A stretch of DNA of 64,000 nucleotides, from the NCBI GenBank assembly GCA_028015205.1, contig CM051519.1:80869539-80933538 (forward strand). The letters run 5' to 3'. Each line of letters begins with the position of its first letter. Position 1 is the stretch's first letter. The notes below the pieces were generated by a model. It did not search any database. It saw only the letters and a program-made list of their open reading frames with translations, and was not told where the DNA came from. This DNA is from Mytilisepta virgata (taxonomy: Eukaryota; Mollusca; Bivalvia; Mytilida; Mytilidae). A program made the translations under genes and the position numbers. This document shows positions 24,526 to 37,600 of this stretch, in pieces.

Positions 24526-26100
24526 CATAAAATGATGAAACATTAAAAAAGTGACAATGAAGGTCGTGGGGTCTTGCAGAGAAAAAAAGGGGGCAGAGGA
24601 AACACACTAAATCCATTCCTAAGGTGCCTGTGTTATGAATAGATGTACAAGGACCGCATTGAACTTTCAGTGAGGCGCAAGATTTTTATTGGTAATGACC
24701 ATCTTTGACATTTAAGATGAAGAACGGCAATAGAAGCACTTAGTTGTATTTATATCTTGTCTGACATTTGTCATGTGCGCATGTACATTTTTTGTAAAAA
24801 ATTCAGCCACAATATCTATAGTATTTGAAGACGGAAACATAAGCTGTCTGTCAAACTCATCGACTTGATCCCAAATTTCCATTCGTTCCCAGGAAAAAAC
24901 TGATTATGTAAGTGCTTATCCTTTCTTTATTAAGCTTTTTGTCACATCTATGTAGCCGAGTGTTCGAGAAATTAACTGTAATATCCTTTCGTACCAATGT
25001 ACCTATTGTTGTTGGCCTGATACAAGATTTTATCTCTTTGATAAAGGAATTATTTTTCTGTAGACATGTAATCATACATCAAAACTGCATTAATTAATCA
25101 ATTGTTCTTTGAAGCTAAGCAAATTTGTATATTTAATTTTGTAGAGACTTAGTACATGCATTTGCAATTTCTAAGTTGCTTGAAATCAATACTTTCTTAC
25201 TTTGGTAATTTATAACGGGCAATGACTTGCTGATTCATTTTTAGTGTAAAATAATAAGCAAGTATGTAATATTACTCAATTACAATATATAGACAAAAAT
25301 ATTATTAATTAATATTTCATTTGTTGGTATCTGAAATACGATGTGACATCTTGTAATATTTTTTACCTTCTAGAAATGTCTAGTATTCTGTAATGCCCAT
25401 CTGATTTTGCTACCATTTTTTACCTTTACGCAGTCTTGAGTTTCAGATAGCAAAGACTGATACTGCGTGCAAAGAAAAACCTAGGCTCTCTTAGCTTTGA
25501 GGTTATCAGAGGTGATCTTTGACTATCAGTATTTCTAAATAGTTTATTTGCCATAAGAGCTAATTCGCAACATTTTAGATTTCTATTATCAATATTTCTC
25601 CATTTCGTTTTGCCTAATATTTTAGTTCATGGTTATAGGCTGATGATGCCATTAATACATATAATCATATATAGCCTTAACATGAATACGAGATTTCTCT
25701 ACACGTTTGAGATTAATTAAGACAGGTGTCGTTCTAAGTATTCTTGTATTGTAGATTTGGACTTCTAAAGTCCATTCAGTATTTGTTTATATCGCTTTGT
25801 AAAATTCACCGGAAGGGAATAATAAAAATGTGCCAAATGATGTTTGTTTAAAAAAAATTATAATATAAGCGCCGTAAAGAAATAATTTATCACAACAATG
25901 GCAGAAGTTTTTATGTAAGATATGTAACAGGTTTGTTTGCATAAATTTACAAGATTAAATATTCCGCAGATATAGTCAGAATAATACATTTTCTACGAAT
26001 ACGTCACATTCAGTATTTCATTGAACAGTGCTGATTAATCTATCATGTAACGATTAAGGTGTAATTCTACGGTAAGCTCAGGTGCGACTCCACTAATTAT

Positions 26101-26379
26101 TTAAGGTATCCGGACCATAATAGATAATGATCGAAAATTGTATTTCTTTTTTACCGTGAATGGCTGAACCAAACAATTTAAAGCTGGAATTTTGTATATA
26201 TATTTTTCTCAAGTTGAAACACACTTTGTTGCTTATATGCAGAGTCTGTAAAAATAAGTTAGTTATATTGACATTTCCGAAGTTTGCCGACAATTACCGA
26301 GGTCATTTCAATTGCGTTGTATGGAACATCCGGGAACTTTTAAATAATCACGTGGTCATTTATGCTCCGGATACCTTAA
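26101..26379. mobile_element. 279-bp TTAA-flanked MITE
   Basis: TTAAGGTATCCGGA at the left is inverted as TCCGGATACCTTAA at the right (14 of 14). Both borders are TTAA, as in piggyBac-type insertions. No coding sequence; ORFs across it on both strands are incidental. The flanking 24526-26100 and 26380-30180 are AT-rich with a TA microsatellite near 27450 and no gene that I can support. Confidence 0.75.
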
Positions 26380-29300
26380 GTTTCGGATAAATGCACCCCC
26401 CTCTCCGAATTATTTTGATTCTTAAATGTGGTAAAGTTTGACAGCATGGTAATCATATAGCGAATATGTTACCCAAAGATACGGAAATCGAGTGAAAAAG
26501 GATAGGTTTTAGAATAATAAAGTACGAAAACATAAAGTGAACAAGCTTTGAAACTAAAATTGATTGATTATTGTTTTACGCCGTGTGGGCGACATTTTGA
26601 AACTACAAGTATGGGTTAATAACTAAGATATGTGTATTACCATGTGCGCTTGACTTTTGTGATAGCAATTTTTGTGAGATGGACTGGCAATTTATATTTG
26701 AGAAAATAAGCCTTTAGAAATTTCTTTGTTTTTCTTAACAAACATGAGGAATTTTTATGCAGAATCTGAAAAATTGAGGCTCATCTCCAGTGAAACGCCA
26801 CACTAAATTGTATATTTTTACAATTTTTCAACAACAAAAAAATGAATATTTGCCATGGTAACTGCTTCTGTGGTCAATTTCCATTTATTTTTTATCGCTG
26901 CCTGTACTTTGTCATTTCTGAATATATATACATGTATATGAATATTATTAACGCCAAAACTGCCCCATGATCAGGAAATCAGTGAGGCCACTTAAAATGA
27001 AATTTCACATTTGAATATGGAGTCTAAATCTCAGACTGATCAGGTAAGTGGGCGAACTTGTCTAACGTAAGCTATGCATAAAACAAGCGCATTTTAATAG
27101 AAGGTATGTCGCAAATAGTTAAAATTTCAACCGTAAAAATCAGTCACAATCTTATTTTGAGTTTTAACACCACTGATCTGTGTTTACACATTGTGTCCAC
27201 TCTGTCATATTAAATGATGATTCCTGAAGGTGCACAGCACACTCACTTATTGTGCAAACCATTGAGTTATGTTAAACAGTAGAGGCCCTCAGTAGATGGT
27301 TTCCATTTCAAAGGTATCTAGTTATTTAATTTTTATAAGATTTGGTTATGAAATATTTATTTCTTCAAATTTTCATGTGGTAAAACTGGTATGAAACTAT
27401 TAAATACGTTGAGAAATCCCTTCGACTTCGTTAACATTTTATTGCAACTTATATATATATATATATATTGCTATGTCACGTTTTCACCATGTATATTTTA
27501 AAGTACAAGTGGCTGCCAAAAGTTAACATCCATATCAATATTCAAGTTTTAAATGTAATCTATTAACTCTACAGCAAATATCACGGTAATAAACTTTGAT
27601 TTCAACCGTTCAGATTTGTCAATATTGGTATATTTACAAACCGTCTTAATTGTCAAGGTGTAAGACGTTTTGATATACATGCAATAGACTACCTCTTGGC
27701 ATTTAACCAACCTAGTCATTGATCAGAGATCGATACCCTCTATGTTATACATAGTATATGCATCAAGCCCTCAGATTGCATGACAGGCAGGCTTACAGTA
27801 TTTTTATTAGATTAAATTGTCAGATATTGAATTCAAATATATTAAAATATATGATATTAAAGTATGAGAAATTCTGTATTTGGCAGAGTGTTGGATTTAA
27901 TTTAGACTAAACAGAGACATGCAAGGTTGGTATATTTTATGATATCGAATGTTTTAAATCTTATCGTATAAGAATACTATTAAATGTAGTTTTAATATTC
28001 ATACTTCTTTAATATGTGTTGTATTTCATTGTACATGTACGCGGCATTTCAGTATGTGCAATTGACATGTCTGTTATAGGAAATCGGAATAGGTTGTGTT
28101 AGTTTCACTGAAAAAAAACTACCCTAAAGAAAAATGAGACATAGTCCCTAAAATCTCAGAATATCTGCTTTCATAAATACAGATTTGATCAGTCCCTGAA
28201 ATCTAAAGATTTCTGCTTTTCATTTATAGAAATTTTATCATTATTAAGAAAATTGGTAACGTTAAATGTTCTAGAAAAAAGGGAAGAAGTATCCTACGCC
28301 TACGATAAAATCCCCGAAGACAAAGGCTGGAAATAAAAAAAATATTCCCAAATAGCTATCGTTGTATGGGAAAATTAACTAAATAGTTAACTAATAGTTT
28401 CCTTATATATTTTGACATGTTTTACTCCATTTTTCCTGCTATTACCGGTATAGGATACTAAACAGTCATTTGATATATAGAACCATTTATTATAATCGAT
28501 TTCTCTGATATCATTTAATCAGTAAAAATTAATATCTGTAAATTACATTTTTCTACAAGGATAAACATTTTGAATAGCTAAATAGATATTGATATTTTCC
28601 AAATGTAAATCTATTTTTTTTAAATTTTTTATTCGTTTTGCAATTTCCGTTTAAATTTCGTCTGACTTATAGATAAGCCATTTTTACGAATGTTTTTAGA
28701 TTCTAATCGATAGAGTTAGTTCATTTCAGTTTTATGGAAATCCCTATTAAAGCATAAAAATCATGCAGAGCTTAGATTTCTTTTTGTTGTTAGTTACGTT
28801 GTTTAAATATAAATGTTATCGGAAAGCATCATCAAATTCTATGTATAGTTAATGTCTTAAATTTCGGGAATTTCGATTTGTATATTAATTGTGATTCGTG
28901 AAAGGATACACAAAAAGATTTCCTTTATAGAGGTAGGTTTTCTGGTCTTTAATATGAAACATAAAGAGGAATATTGTTCACAGACGAGAAAAACAATCCA
29001 AGTAGTTTAACACTAGGAAATAACACAAATATTGTCCTACAAATATGTTATCTGAAAAATGTCACAAGTCAACATAAAATTATTTATCTTTTAAAATCAT
29101 TTAAAGATCTACAGACTTTTTAAAGGCCCTCGTTAAACTCAAGTTTTCAAAAGGACATGTTAGAGAATTGTACGTTTTGAATTACATTTAAATATTTAAT
29201 CATACCATTCAGATGTATGTATTCTTACCTAATTTTCCCTGTGACAGAGAATAATACGATTATATTAAATGGTATATGTGTTGTTAGGATATATTTTATA

Positions 29301-30179
29301 TTCATATAAAGGGGAATCTATTTGGAACAAGTGGAACGTGTTTTGAAATTCTTTACTATAAATATGATCAAACGTAAGGATTTTGTTGTAAGACCTATTT
29401 AACTTACGCACATGGAATCTATACAGACCATCTTTGTAAGTAGTTTATATTAACATTAAGATTCAGGGTTTTTATCATTATAGTATTTAAGCTATTCGTT
29501 CTACACTAAAATAAATTAAAACTAAGGGACATAAAATTACGTTATTCTGTTCAGTTACGTTTTCTTTCTAAAACCTTTGGGGTAATTATTTTCATCTTAA
29601 TGGATACCTGTTTCATTTATTAGTATGATATTAATGCCATTTCTATTTTTTCACTATAAAGACCATTTAAAAAAAACTGTCACATGTTTTTCGCTTCAAT
29701 GTCTATCAGTATATCGTCTGAAAATTGTCTCATTAATACGCAACTTACTGAATTGCAATGTTTTTTCTGGAGTGATGGTGATCAAGTGTCTATAGAATGA
29801 GTTTTCAAACATATTGAGAATTTACAATTTTCCTGTCAAAATATAAAACCTGACAATGCCACACTACCACCCTTTCCTTTAAGTCAAAAGAAACATATCA
29901 GGGTGTCTATTGGTCTTATAAAGATATCTTATTTGTTGGATCTTAAATGTTTTAAAATTAGTATAAACAGGTGATAGAAGCGTTTTTAAAGTTTCAAAAA
30001 GATGCGACTAAGAAAGATAGTTTTGTTTACTAAGTATATGTTTAATTACGAATGTTTTAACTTGTATTTCAATATTTTTGTTTTCTCTGTTTGTTAAAAA
30101 AAATATAAAATCTTATGAGCTTGAAACTTTTTAGGACAGAAATTCAAACTTGGAAAGATAAATGAAGTTAACACGAATA

Positions 30180-31275
30180 TGTTTGTAAAAGTACAAGTGA
30201 CAAGTTTGAAAAGATTACTTGTTTAAACTATCTTTGCAATATGCATTTTAATGATGATTTTATTCCTAACAATAACCATAATAGCCCTATTTCTCGTATC
30301 AAACATAAGCTAAAAGAACTCGGAAATGAATTTGTTTTTGTCGCAGCTGATAAGGCTGCCAATAATATCGTTAATGTTTAACATAAATTTTATATTGAGG
30401 TTCTGCAAAAGGAAATCACAAATTCACCAACATTCCAACAGACTCAATTTTCGGAAAAGGACATGGTTAACACACATAAACTTATTGGTACCTCTCAACA
30501 AGAAGAACCGAATAACATGAAAGTTCTAACTATGTACTGGCTTTCGAAGCTGCACAAAACACCTTACAAATGTAGATTTATTTCGTCTTTAAGCCTTTGT
30601 TCCACTTCTAAACTGTCTATTCTACTTACTAGTCTACTTTGTACACCAAAAACATTGTAATAAATTTTTCAAATAAGGTAAACGAAAATAGTGGAAAATA
30701 GTTCAAACTCTTTTAGGTCATTTTTTAGTAACGACTAACAAAAGAACTGCTTTGATATGATAACTGCACTTGAATTTTTACTAGATAACATTTTTGTTCG
30801 TTATGGAGATTCTGTATATCGCCAAGTTATCGGAATTCCAATGGGGACTAACTGTGTAACACTTATTGCGGATCTGTTTCTGTATTGTTACGAATCACAA
30901 TTTATGTCTAAAATCAGCAAAGACCCAACGAAACAACATCTGATACAATAATAATAACACTTTTAGATATTTGGATGATATTTTGGCTGTCAATAATGAC
31001 GACTTCGTTATGCACACTAAAAAGATTTATCCTGTTGAACTTAATTTATATAAAGCTAATACCAACAATGAACACTGCCCTTTCGTGGATCTTGACATCT
31101 ATATCTCTAACGGGAAGCTTAATACTAAAATTTACGATAAGATAGATGATTTTCCATGTCATATTGTTAATTATCCGTTTTTAAATGGTGACTTTCCCTT
31201 GGCACCATCGTATGGTGTAATATATCTCTCAACTTGTTCGATTTGCTCGTGTATGTAACAACTGTAGCGGCGTTT
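30180..31275 (+). pseudogene. decayed Penelope-like reverse transcriptase
   Basis: Fragments in several frames align in order with a Penelope-type or RT_like polymerase: KELGNEFVFVAADKAANNIV, then HKLIGTSQQEEPNNMKVLTM followed by YWLSKLHKTPYKCRFIS, then YRQVIGIPMGTNC, the catalytic YLDD (about 30969), and CPFVDLDIYISNGKL with KIYDKIDDF. Stops and frameshifts (for example near 30380, 30660, 30950 and 31200) and a missing stretch between the palm motifs show it is dead. It is a different lineage from the intact element at 5732-7141. The 3' part is cut off by the SINE-like block at 31275. Confidence 0.75.
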
Positions 31276-31510
31276 TAGCCTACTCTTTTTCGACATCTAC
31301 AGAGGAGTCTTTAGCGTGCTAAGTTGTTGCTCTCCCTTAACACGGGACAGCCATTTTTCGTTCCCATCCGACGGACTAGCATCGTTTATCGAGACCATCC
31401 TCGCAAATGGTGTCGATAGGGCGTCGCAAATTTGATCCCTGAAATTTTCATCCCGAACATGAATCGAACCAGGGACCTCTGACTTCGTAGTCCGATGCGC
31501 TAACCAATAA
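31275..31510 (-). mobile_element. tRNA-derived SINE
   Basis: Read on the minus strand from about 31508 the head has an A-box-like GGTTAGCGCATCGG, an arginine-like CTACGAA anticodon loop and a B-box GGTTCGATTC (about 31467), all with tRNA spacing. The body continues with GTCCGTCGGATGGGAACG and CCGTGTTAAGGGAGAGC, which resembles the deeply conserved central domain of mollusc SINEs (the Nin/RUDI kind, from memory). The anticodon stem pairs poorly, so it is not a functional tRNA. It abuts the RT pseudogene. Confidence 0.65.
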
Positions 31511-34203
31511 TTATGTTTGATTGTCCAGAATTAACTGGTTTTCACAGCTATGTATATAACGTGTTATTTAAACTCGTAATAATAAGGCGATTATGGAATA
31601 TTATATATCATTATTAAATATTATATAATTAATACTAACATTTAAAGGATTACTAAAAACATTAAAAAGTCCTTCAAATACCAGTAAAAATGCGATTCTT
31701 ATTTTCATCTCAAAGTTTCAAAACAGGTTTCAAGATCAGAAAAGTCCAAAATTTTAACTACGTATATAAATATATTGATTGTTTAAGCTGTCATTTTTAA
31801 AAAATTAATTAAATACAAATAAACTTATCAAATCTAAAACATTTAACAAGTTAATATACACGAGTCTGAATGTAATGATTAAACAAGAGATAATTAGGAT
31901 AAAGTATACGATTCCGTGCTTTGTGAACGATGACACGAAAAAACGTATTGAAATATATCCTGACCTGACGACCAGCGAAATATCTCATGCCAAATTACAT
32001 AATGTAAATGCATTTGTTAATCTGTTACATATGACTCAGCTAGTCTATCAAAACATATTATCCCATCCACTGACTGAAATCAGCTTTCCAGTAATAAAAA
32101 CGCCTAGGTAGCATTTATTCGATGAACTTTTTTAAAGCCTTAATGCAGGTTTTATTTAAAGAATCAAAAAGATATATTGTTCCTCTACCACAATATTTTG
32201 TATTTGAATTTAGTACTTTCCTCATATTGACTGGAAAGGTTTACCACGAGTAAGTAGTTTTCTACCATGATTCATTTGGAACTTATTCACCGAGCGTTGA
32301 CTGTTTTCCTGCTTGAATATGTGATTTCTTAGGAATTCTATCTAACGTAAATTGCCTGATATTGTTGCCACATTCAAGGATTCCCCAGGACTATGCTAAT
32401 TTATTGACAAAACTTGGAGCATTGTCACAGACAACAGTTTTTAATTTTTTTTTATTCGGTGTATTTGAATGCTAAATCATAAATATATGAAAGCAAACAA
32501 ATACACTGAGTTTATATGAGTACAAGACGTTTTCCAGAATATAAAATTGAATTGTAGTAAATAGTTACATTCGTTAATCCTGGATAAAAACACAATTTAG
32601 TTTTTTTTAAAAAACTAAGTATGTTGCGAAACAGCTCATGCGACAATAGATAACAAGAAAAATAAATGGAAATGGTGAGCTGTCAAAAGGGGCGTAAAAC
32701 GACTAAAATGTATGAAATACACAAGTCCAACAAAACCAAATATAAAATCGTAAAAAAAACAACAACAAACTAAAAAGTTAAAAATACCCAACGTTTCGAC
32801 CAATATGGTCTTGATCATGAGCATGTAAAAAATAAAAATAAAAATAAAAAGGTATTTACTCTATGAAACCCAGAGAGAGACTCTGGGTTTCAAAGAGTCA
32901 ATTTAGTATGTACTGCCTGATATATACCGGTACCATGTTATACCCCGTATAATTAATACAGTGCAAATAATGTCTAACTACACTTCTTTTGAGGCAAAAT
33001 ACCAATTATTTGCTCATAAAAAGGTAAAAACTAATTTACTGAGATATTCATTTTCACTTTTTATAATGACATTAGAAATCGACGAGGCAATGTAAGTCTC
33101 AAAATAAAATGACACAGAGTAAAATCAATATATTTCAATAAAACTGTGCCATACAATTGTATTTACATTACTCAATGTTTTTTCAGAACTCAAGTAGCAT
33201 ATTTATCTTTTCAATCGATTTCGATTTTTTCAATATAAATATAATCTCCGGTAGTATATTTAAATCATAAATATTTTAAAGCGTACAAAACATGTTTAAG
33301 TCTAGTCTCTAAAGGAAGAATCATTTGGACTATTGGATATACTGTTCCTTTGATTTTCACACATGACATTGAAAGGGATATAAACAGAATGAATTTTATT
33401 TTGTATTGAGGTTTTACGCCACTTTCAGTACAGTTTGTTATATCGCCGCTAAAGGTATTAATTGGTTAAGGTAACTGGCGAGAACAGTCGACAAATTAAT
33501 TGCTTAATCCAGCCTGCTATTGACAAGGCTGCGTGCATCTGATACCTGCGACAGGAATGTGAACAGTTCAGCTGAAAAATGTTAGCAGTCCACAAAGACT
33601 TTCTACATGTTACGATTATCTCTCATCACTGTTTACATTTTCATTTCTATTAAGGCGCAAGAATCTAGACCTGTGTAATCATGATTAGAATTCTAGACCC
33701 GGATAATCATGATTAGAATTCTAGACAACAGTATTCAATGTAATTCTATAATTTGAATATCATTTCAGAATAATAAACGAATTCATGGATAGTTCAATTT
33801 CTACTTGAAGAAACTTGTACTTTTTATATCCAGATCTCCAGCAGGTTATAGAGATTTAATCTTGTCATATCTAATTCTATGTATTGTAGCACGGCCATAC
33901 ATATCTATTAACATTTAAAAATAATCCTTATATTTGAATTCAAGTCTGCTCACATTTAATTTATCCGACTTCATAAAAGAATTAAAAGTAAACTTCTACC
34001 TTGAATACACGTTGGCAATTGTACAGTTGAAATTAAATTGTATAAATGATTATTAATGAATTCCAAAGGTGCTCTAGGTCAACTTATTGTGTTAAGTTTC
34101 GCTGGAACACACTGTATTTTGAAATACAATTTGAAAGGAATTTTTATTAAAATTTAAAAAGATCAATTTATAGTTTTATGCAAACAATACTCTTATTTTT
34201 CAG
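31511..34203. other. intergenic sequence upstream of the ankyrin gene
   Basis: No gene is supported. Minor items: a perfect 11-bp-arm hairpin GAAACCCAGAG/CTCTGGGTTTC at 32864-32890; a 36-bp direct duplication around ATAATCATGATTAGAATTC at 33676-33724; and a hammerhead-like relic on the minus strand near 32781-32824, described separately. Promoter or 5'UTR exons of the downstream gene may lie here. Confidence 0.5.
32781..32824 (-). ncRNA. hammerhead-like relic of a retroelement
   Basis: The minus strand reads CATGATCA, then stem II GACC-ATATT-GGTC, GAAAC, a short stem III AC/GT and A. Stem II and GAAA are intact but the CUGAUGA box is substituted at several positions, so cleavage is not expected. 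It could derive from the 3' region of a Penelope-like element. Confidence 0.3.
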
Positions 34204-34246
34204 TACTGATACAATGTAACAAGCGGTATACATGGGTTTCTGAAAA

Positions 34247-34660
34247 ATGGCAGACGACATAGATGAACCTTTCGAAATTGATGAGTTAGCTAAACTGAAG
34301 ACAAGTACTCCGAGAAAGAAAGATACCACGTCTTCGGAAAACTCTAAAACATCTATCGAAAATAAGAAAAGAAGGAAAGAAGACACTAAAGAAAAAGACA
34401 CAGGTGAAAAGAATAAAGAAAAGACTTCAAAATCCAAAGAAAGCAAAAACGAGGGAAACAATGAAAAGATATCTAAATCCAAAAGAGACAAAACAAGTAA
34501 AGGGAGTAACAAGTCAGAAATACTAGAGGAAGAAATTACTGATAAAAAATCCAAGTCTACAAGAAACAAAGCAAATAAGACGGAGAATACAGAAATACAG
34601 GAGGATGAAAAGAAAGAGAAAAAAACCAAGAAGGCTAGAGAACTTGATGGGGAAAGTGTG
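34247..34660 (+). CDS. ankyrin gene exon 1
   Basis: Starts MADDIDEPFEIDELAKLK and continues as a Lys/Glu/Ser/Thr-rich tract to GESV. The donor is G|GTAGGT at 34661; a competing GTGAAT at 34665 would break the frame with the next exon. Readthrough past the donor would add an intron-encoded tail that stops at 34708. Confidence 0.85.
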
Positions 34661-37600
34661 GTAGGTGAATTTTGGCTGCCACTTTATTTTTTTACAAGAA
34701 TTTTCTAAATTCCAAAAGTTGTATGGGTGAGTTCCACTTTTTATATTCTAATTTATTAGAGTACATTAGAGCACATGGTAAATCTCCTTAGCTGAAATTT
34801 GGCTTCCTATTTCGGTATTTTTGGTTGAGTACTTCTTGTTTAATATAAGTTTGGTTTTTGGTCTTCCAAATGTTTCGGTTTTAATGCTGCTGATGAGAGG
34901 TAACTCCTTGAAATGCGTCGTATACAGCATAGTATAAATTTACTATATCTAATATTAGTATCTTTGGATTGTTATTTTGAAACTCCTGGGATGATGCCTC
35001 TGCTGTTGGACCCTAGGTCCCCGAGGGTATTCGCCAATCCAGTCGTCAGACTTGTCTGATATGATTATTCATTGATTTGTTACAGAAATTACCAGTATTT
35101 AGCAAAATTCAAAAATAATAGAAATACTAAGGGTTCATTCCTTGTATTGCACATGGTAGATCTCCTTAGCTAAATTTTGGCTTCCTATTTCGGTATTTTT
35201 GGTTGAGTACTTCTTGTTTAATGTAAGTTTGGTTTTTGGTCTTCCATATGTTTCGGTTTTAATGCTGCTGATGAGAGGTAACTCCTTGAAATGCGTCGTA
35301 TACAGCATAGTATAAATTTACTATATCTAATATTAGTATCTTTGGATTGTTATTTTTTAACCAGTGCGCTTTGTGTCAGCGAAGAATCCTGGAACATGTG
35401 CTATTTCTGAAAGGAAACCATGAGGCAACTGGCGGACTGTGTTGTTTATAAATCTGTCATTAATATAAGGCAATAGATTTTGTTGTGCAGTTAAAATATA
35501 CCGATTATCATATACAATATATATCTCATATTTATATTGTGAAAAGTCTTTTACTACTGCTGAAGAGACGTCTTTACTGCAAGGCCATGAGTTTCAATGT
35601 TATTATTAGCAGGGTTTTCAGTACAAATTTTCGGTAGATAAATTTGCAATTCAGTTAAAATCAAGGTTTCAACGCCACAGGCAAAATTGGTCTGATCGGA
35701 ATTTAGACTAAGTTGTTTACAGCCGTTTGATTCTACATATAGCTAGCAATACTGTGATTTTCCAAAGTTTTGGCCATATGAAGGTTCAACTACAAATGTA
35801 AGAAAATGTACTCAACAATTTGTTTTACTACAATCTAAAAAAATCTGTGTCCAAAGTCTAGAACCAACAATTAATGGACAGGAAAGTGACACCGAAGTGT
35901 TTCTGTTTTTTTTTTTTTTTTTTTTTTTTTTTTGTTATTTAGAAAGCAATCATGGTAATCTCTTTTTAATAAACTGACGGATAAACTAGTCACAGTGACT
36001 AAAATTATTAAACATTTTGTTTTAATTGGTATGTTTTACTGTAAAAATGAAGGAATAATTTGCTTCTTTTTTATTTTGGTCCAAAGAGTGTGCTAAGCAA
36101 CAAAAAAATGCAGACCAAACACATCTTACTGGACGACACGATGGCGTCTTTTTGACCTGTGTTATCAACCATTTGCACGTTCGTTAGCAATCGAATAATG
36201 GTGATATATTTTAAATTTGATATGATCACATCATTATGTAAATAAACAACCAATACATCAAAGGTCAATCAGTCAGTTATTGATGGGCCTCATATCGATA
36301 ATATAGTTCCTTTTATAGATTAAAACGCCCCCCCCCCCATCAAACTTATACAAAAATGAAATAAAGTCTCACAGCTGTATATGTACAGTAGGAAAAAACT
36401 AGAAAGCTGTGAACAGTTGACTATTATAATCCTGCTATGTTCACCTGGATGTGAATTAGGAACAATATGGCTCTCACTGCGTGACCACCAATTCCTAATA
36501 TATCGTGGACACTTTTGACAAAACGAATCTAGTCAAAATGTGTAACTATGGTGAAAATGTTATGAAAGTGAATTTTAATACATAAATGATACAGTGATTA
36601 TTGCTAACACTAATTGGTTGCTTATTGCATGTAATTTTGGACTTGGGTCACATAAGGTATCACGATCTCTTGGTTTAAAATGGACAGCTATGCTATAGTC
36701 ACAGCTTTTGAACATTTAAGGTCATTGTTATATTTTATATTAAGGTAACAGGTACGTAAATGGGCTGTGTCACGGATTTTTATGAAATTTTGCAAGCAAT
36801 TAGAGCATGTGGAACTGCATATGAATATCGAAAAAATATATAAGTAACTTTTAAACTTTCGAATATATAGCAAATTGAATATTCTGTAGAAAGAAGTACA
36901 AATGTATAGGATGCACGTAAATATCGCAAAAAATATTGAAAAATTTTACTTTAAATTGCCTTTTCTCAAAAACGTGTCCTACGAATTTTCTTTAAAATTG
37001 ATATGTTATTGCAACTAAAATTTCCGTTTTATTGATATTAAAGCTATAGGGGGTCACCGAATTCGTTTTTGCAGTATAAATCATCCAAGTGTCTGTGCAA
37101 TACCTAAAAACGTCGAAAAATAAGATTTAGAGCCACGACGTCACGGTTATTTTTGCCTTTTCGGCACTTTTTCCACGCTGTACAGCAGATTCAACTATCC
37201 ATACTCAAAAAACGAATTTGGTGACCCCTTATAAATTTTATATCAATAAAACGGAAATTCGAGTAGCAAAAACATATCATTTTTAAAGAAAATTCATAGG
37301 ACAGGATTTCGAGAAATGTTAATTTGTAGTCAAAATTGTTGAACTTTTTTACGATATTTACGTGTATTCTATATATTTGTACTACTATTTTCCGGATATT
37401 TAATTTGTTATATCTCAGAAAGTGTAAAAGTTATATATATCATTTTTTCGATGTGCAGTTCCTCATGCTCTAGTTGTGTGCAAAATTTCATAAAATTCCG
37501 TGAGATTATCCATTTACGTACCTGTCACCTTAACAGATACATGGCCATATTATCAGTCAAACTATATTTTTCATGTATACATCGGTACTTGTAATACATA

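Larger units (their letters stand above)
34771..35358 (+). mobile_element. retrozyme-like element: two hammerhead-bearing direct repeats
   Basis: 34771-34978 is repeated at 35149-35356 with a constant offset of 378 bp and about five mismatches in 208. Each copy contains one complete hammerhead ribozyme, identical between copies. Between them is a ~170-bp unique core with the motif GTCCCCGAGGGTAT. One monomer plus a partial second copy flanked by hammerheads is the organisation of retrozymes and of Penelope-type terminal repeats; no protein is encoded. If both ribozymes cut, the released RNA would be 378 nt. The element lies in intron 1 of the ankyrin gene on the sense strand, so it would be transcribed with the host pre-mRNA. 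Its possible dependence on a Penelope-like RT is inference. Confidence 0.8.

Noticed and set aside
24857..25097. Overlapping ORFs on both strands
   Set aside because: Both are short and mutually antisense, with no homology or splice support.
31440..31508. Possible tRNA-Arg gene
   Set aside because: A- and B-boxes are present, but the anticodon stem is mispaired, no acceptor stem forms, and a SINE body follows.
34168..34629. 153-codon minus-strand ORF, Ser/Leu/Phe-rich
   Set aside because: It is the antisense of the Lys/Glu-rich first exon of the ankyrin gene.
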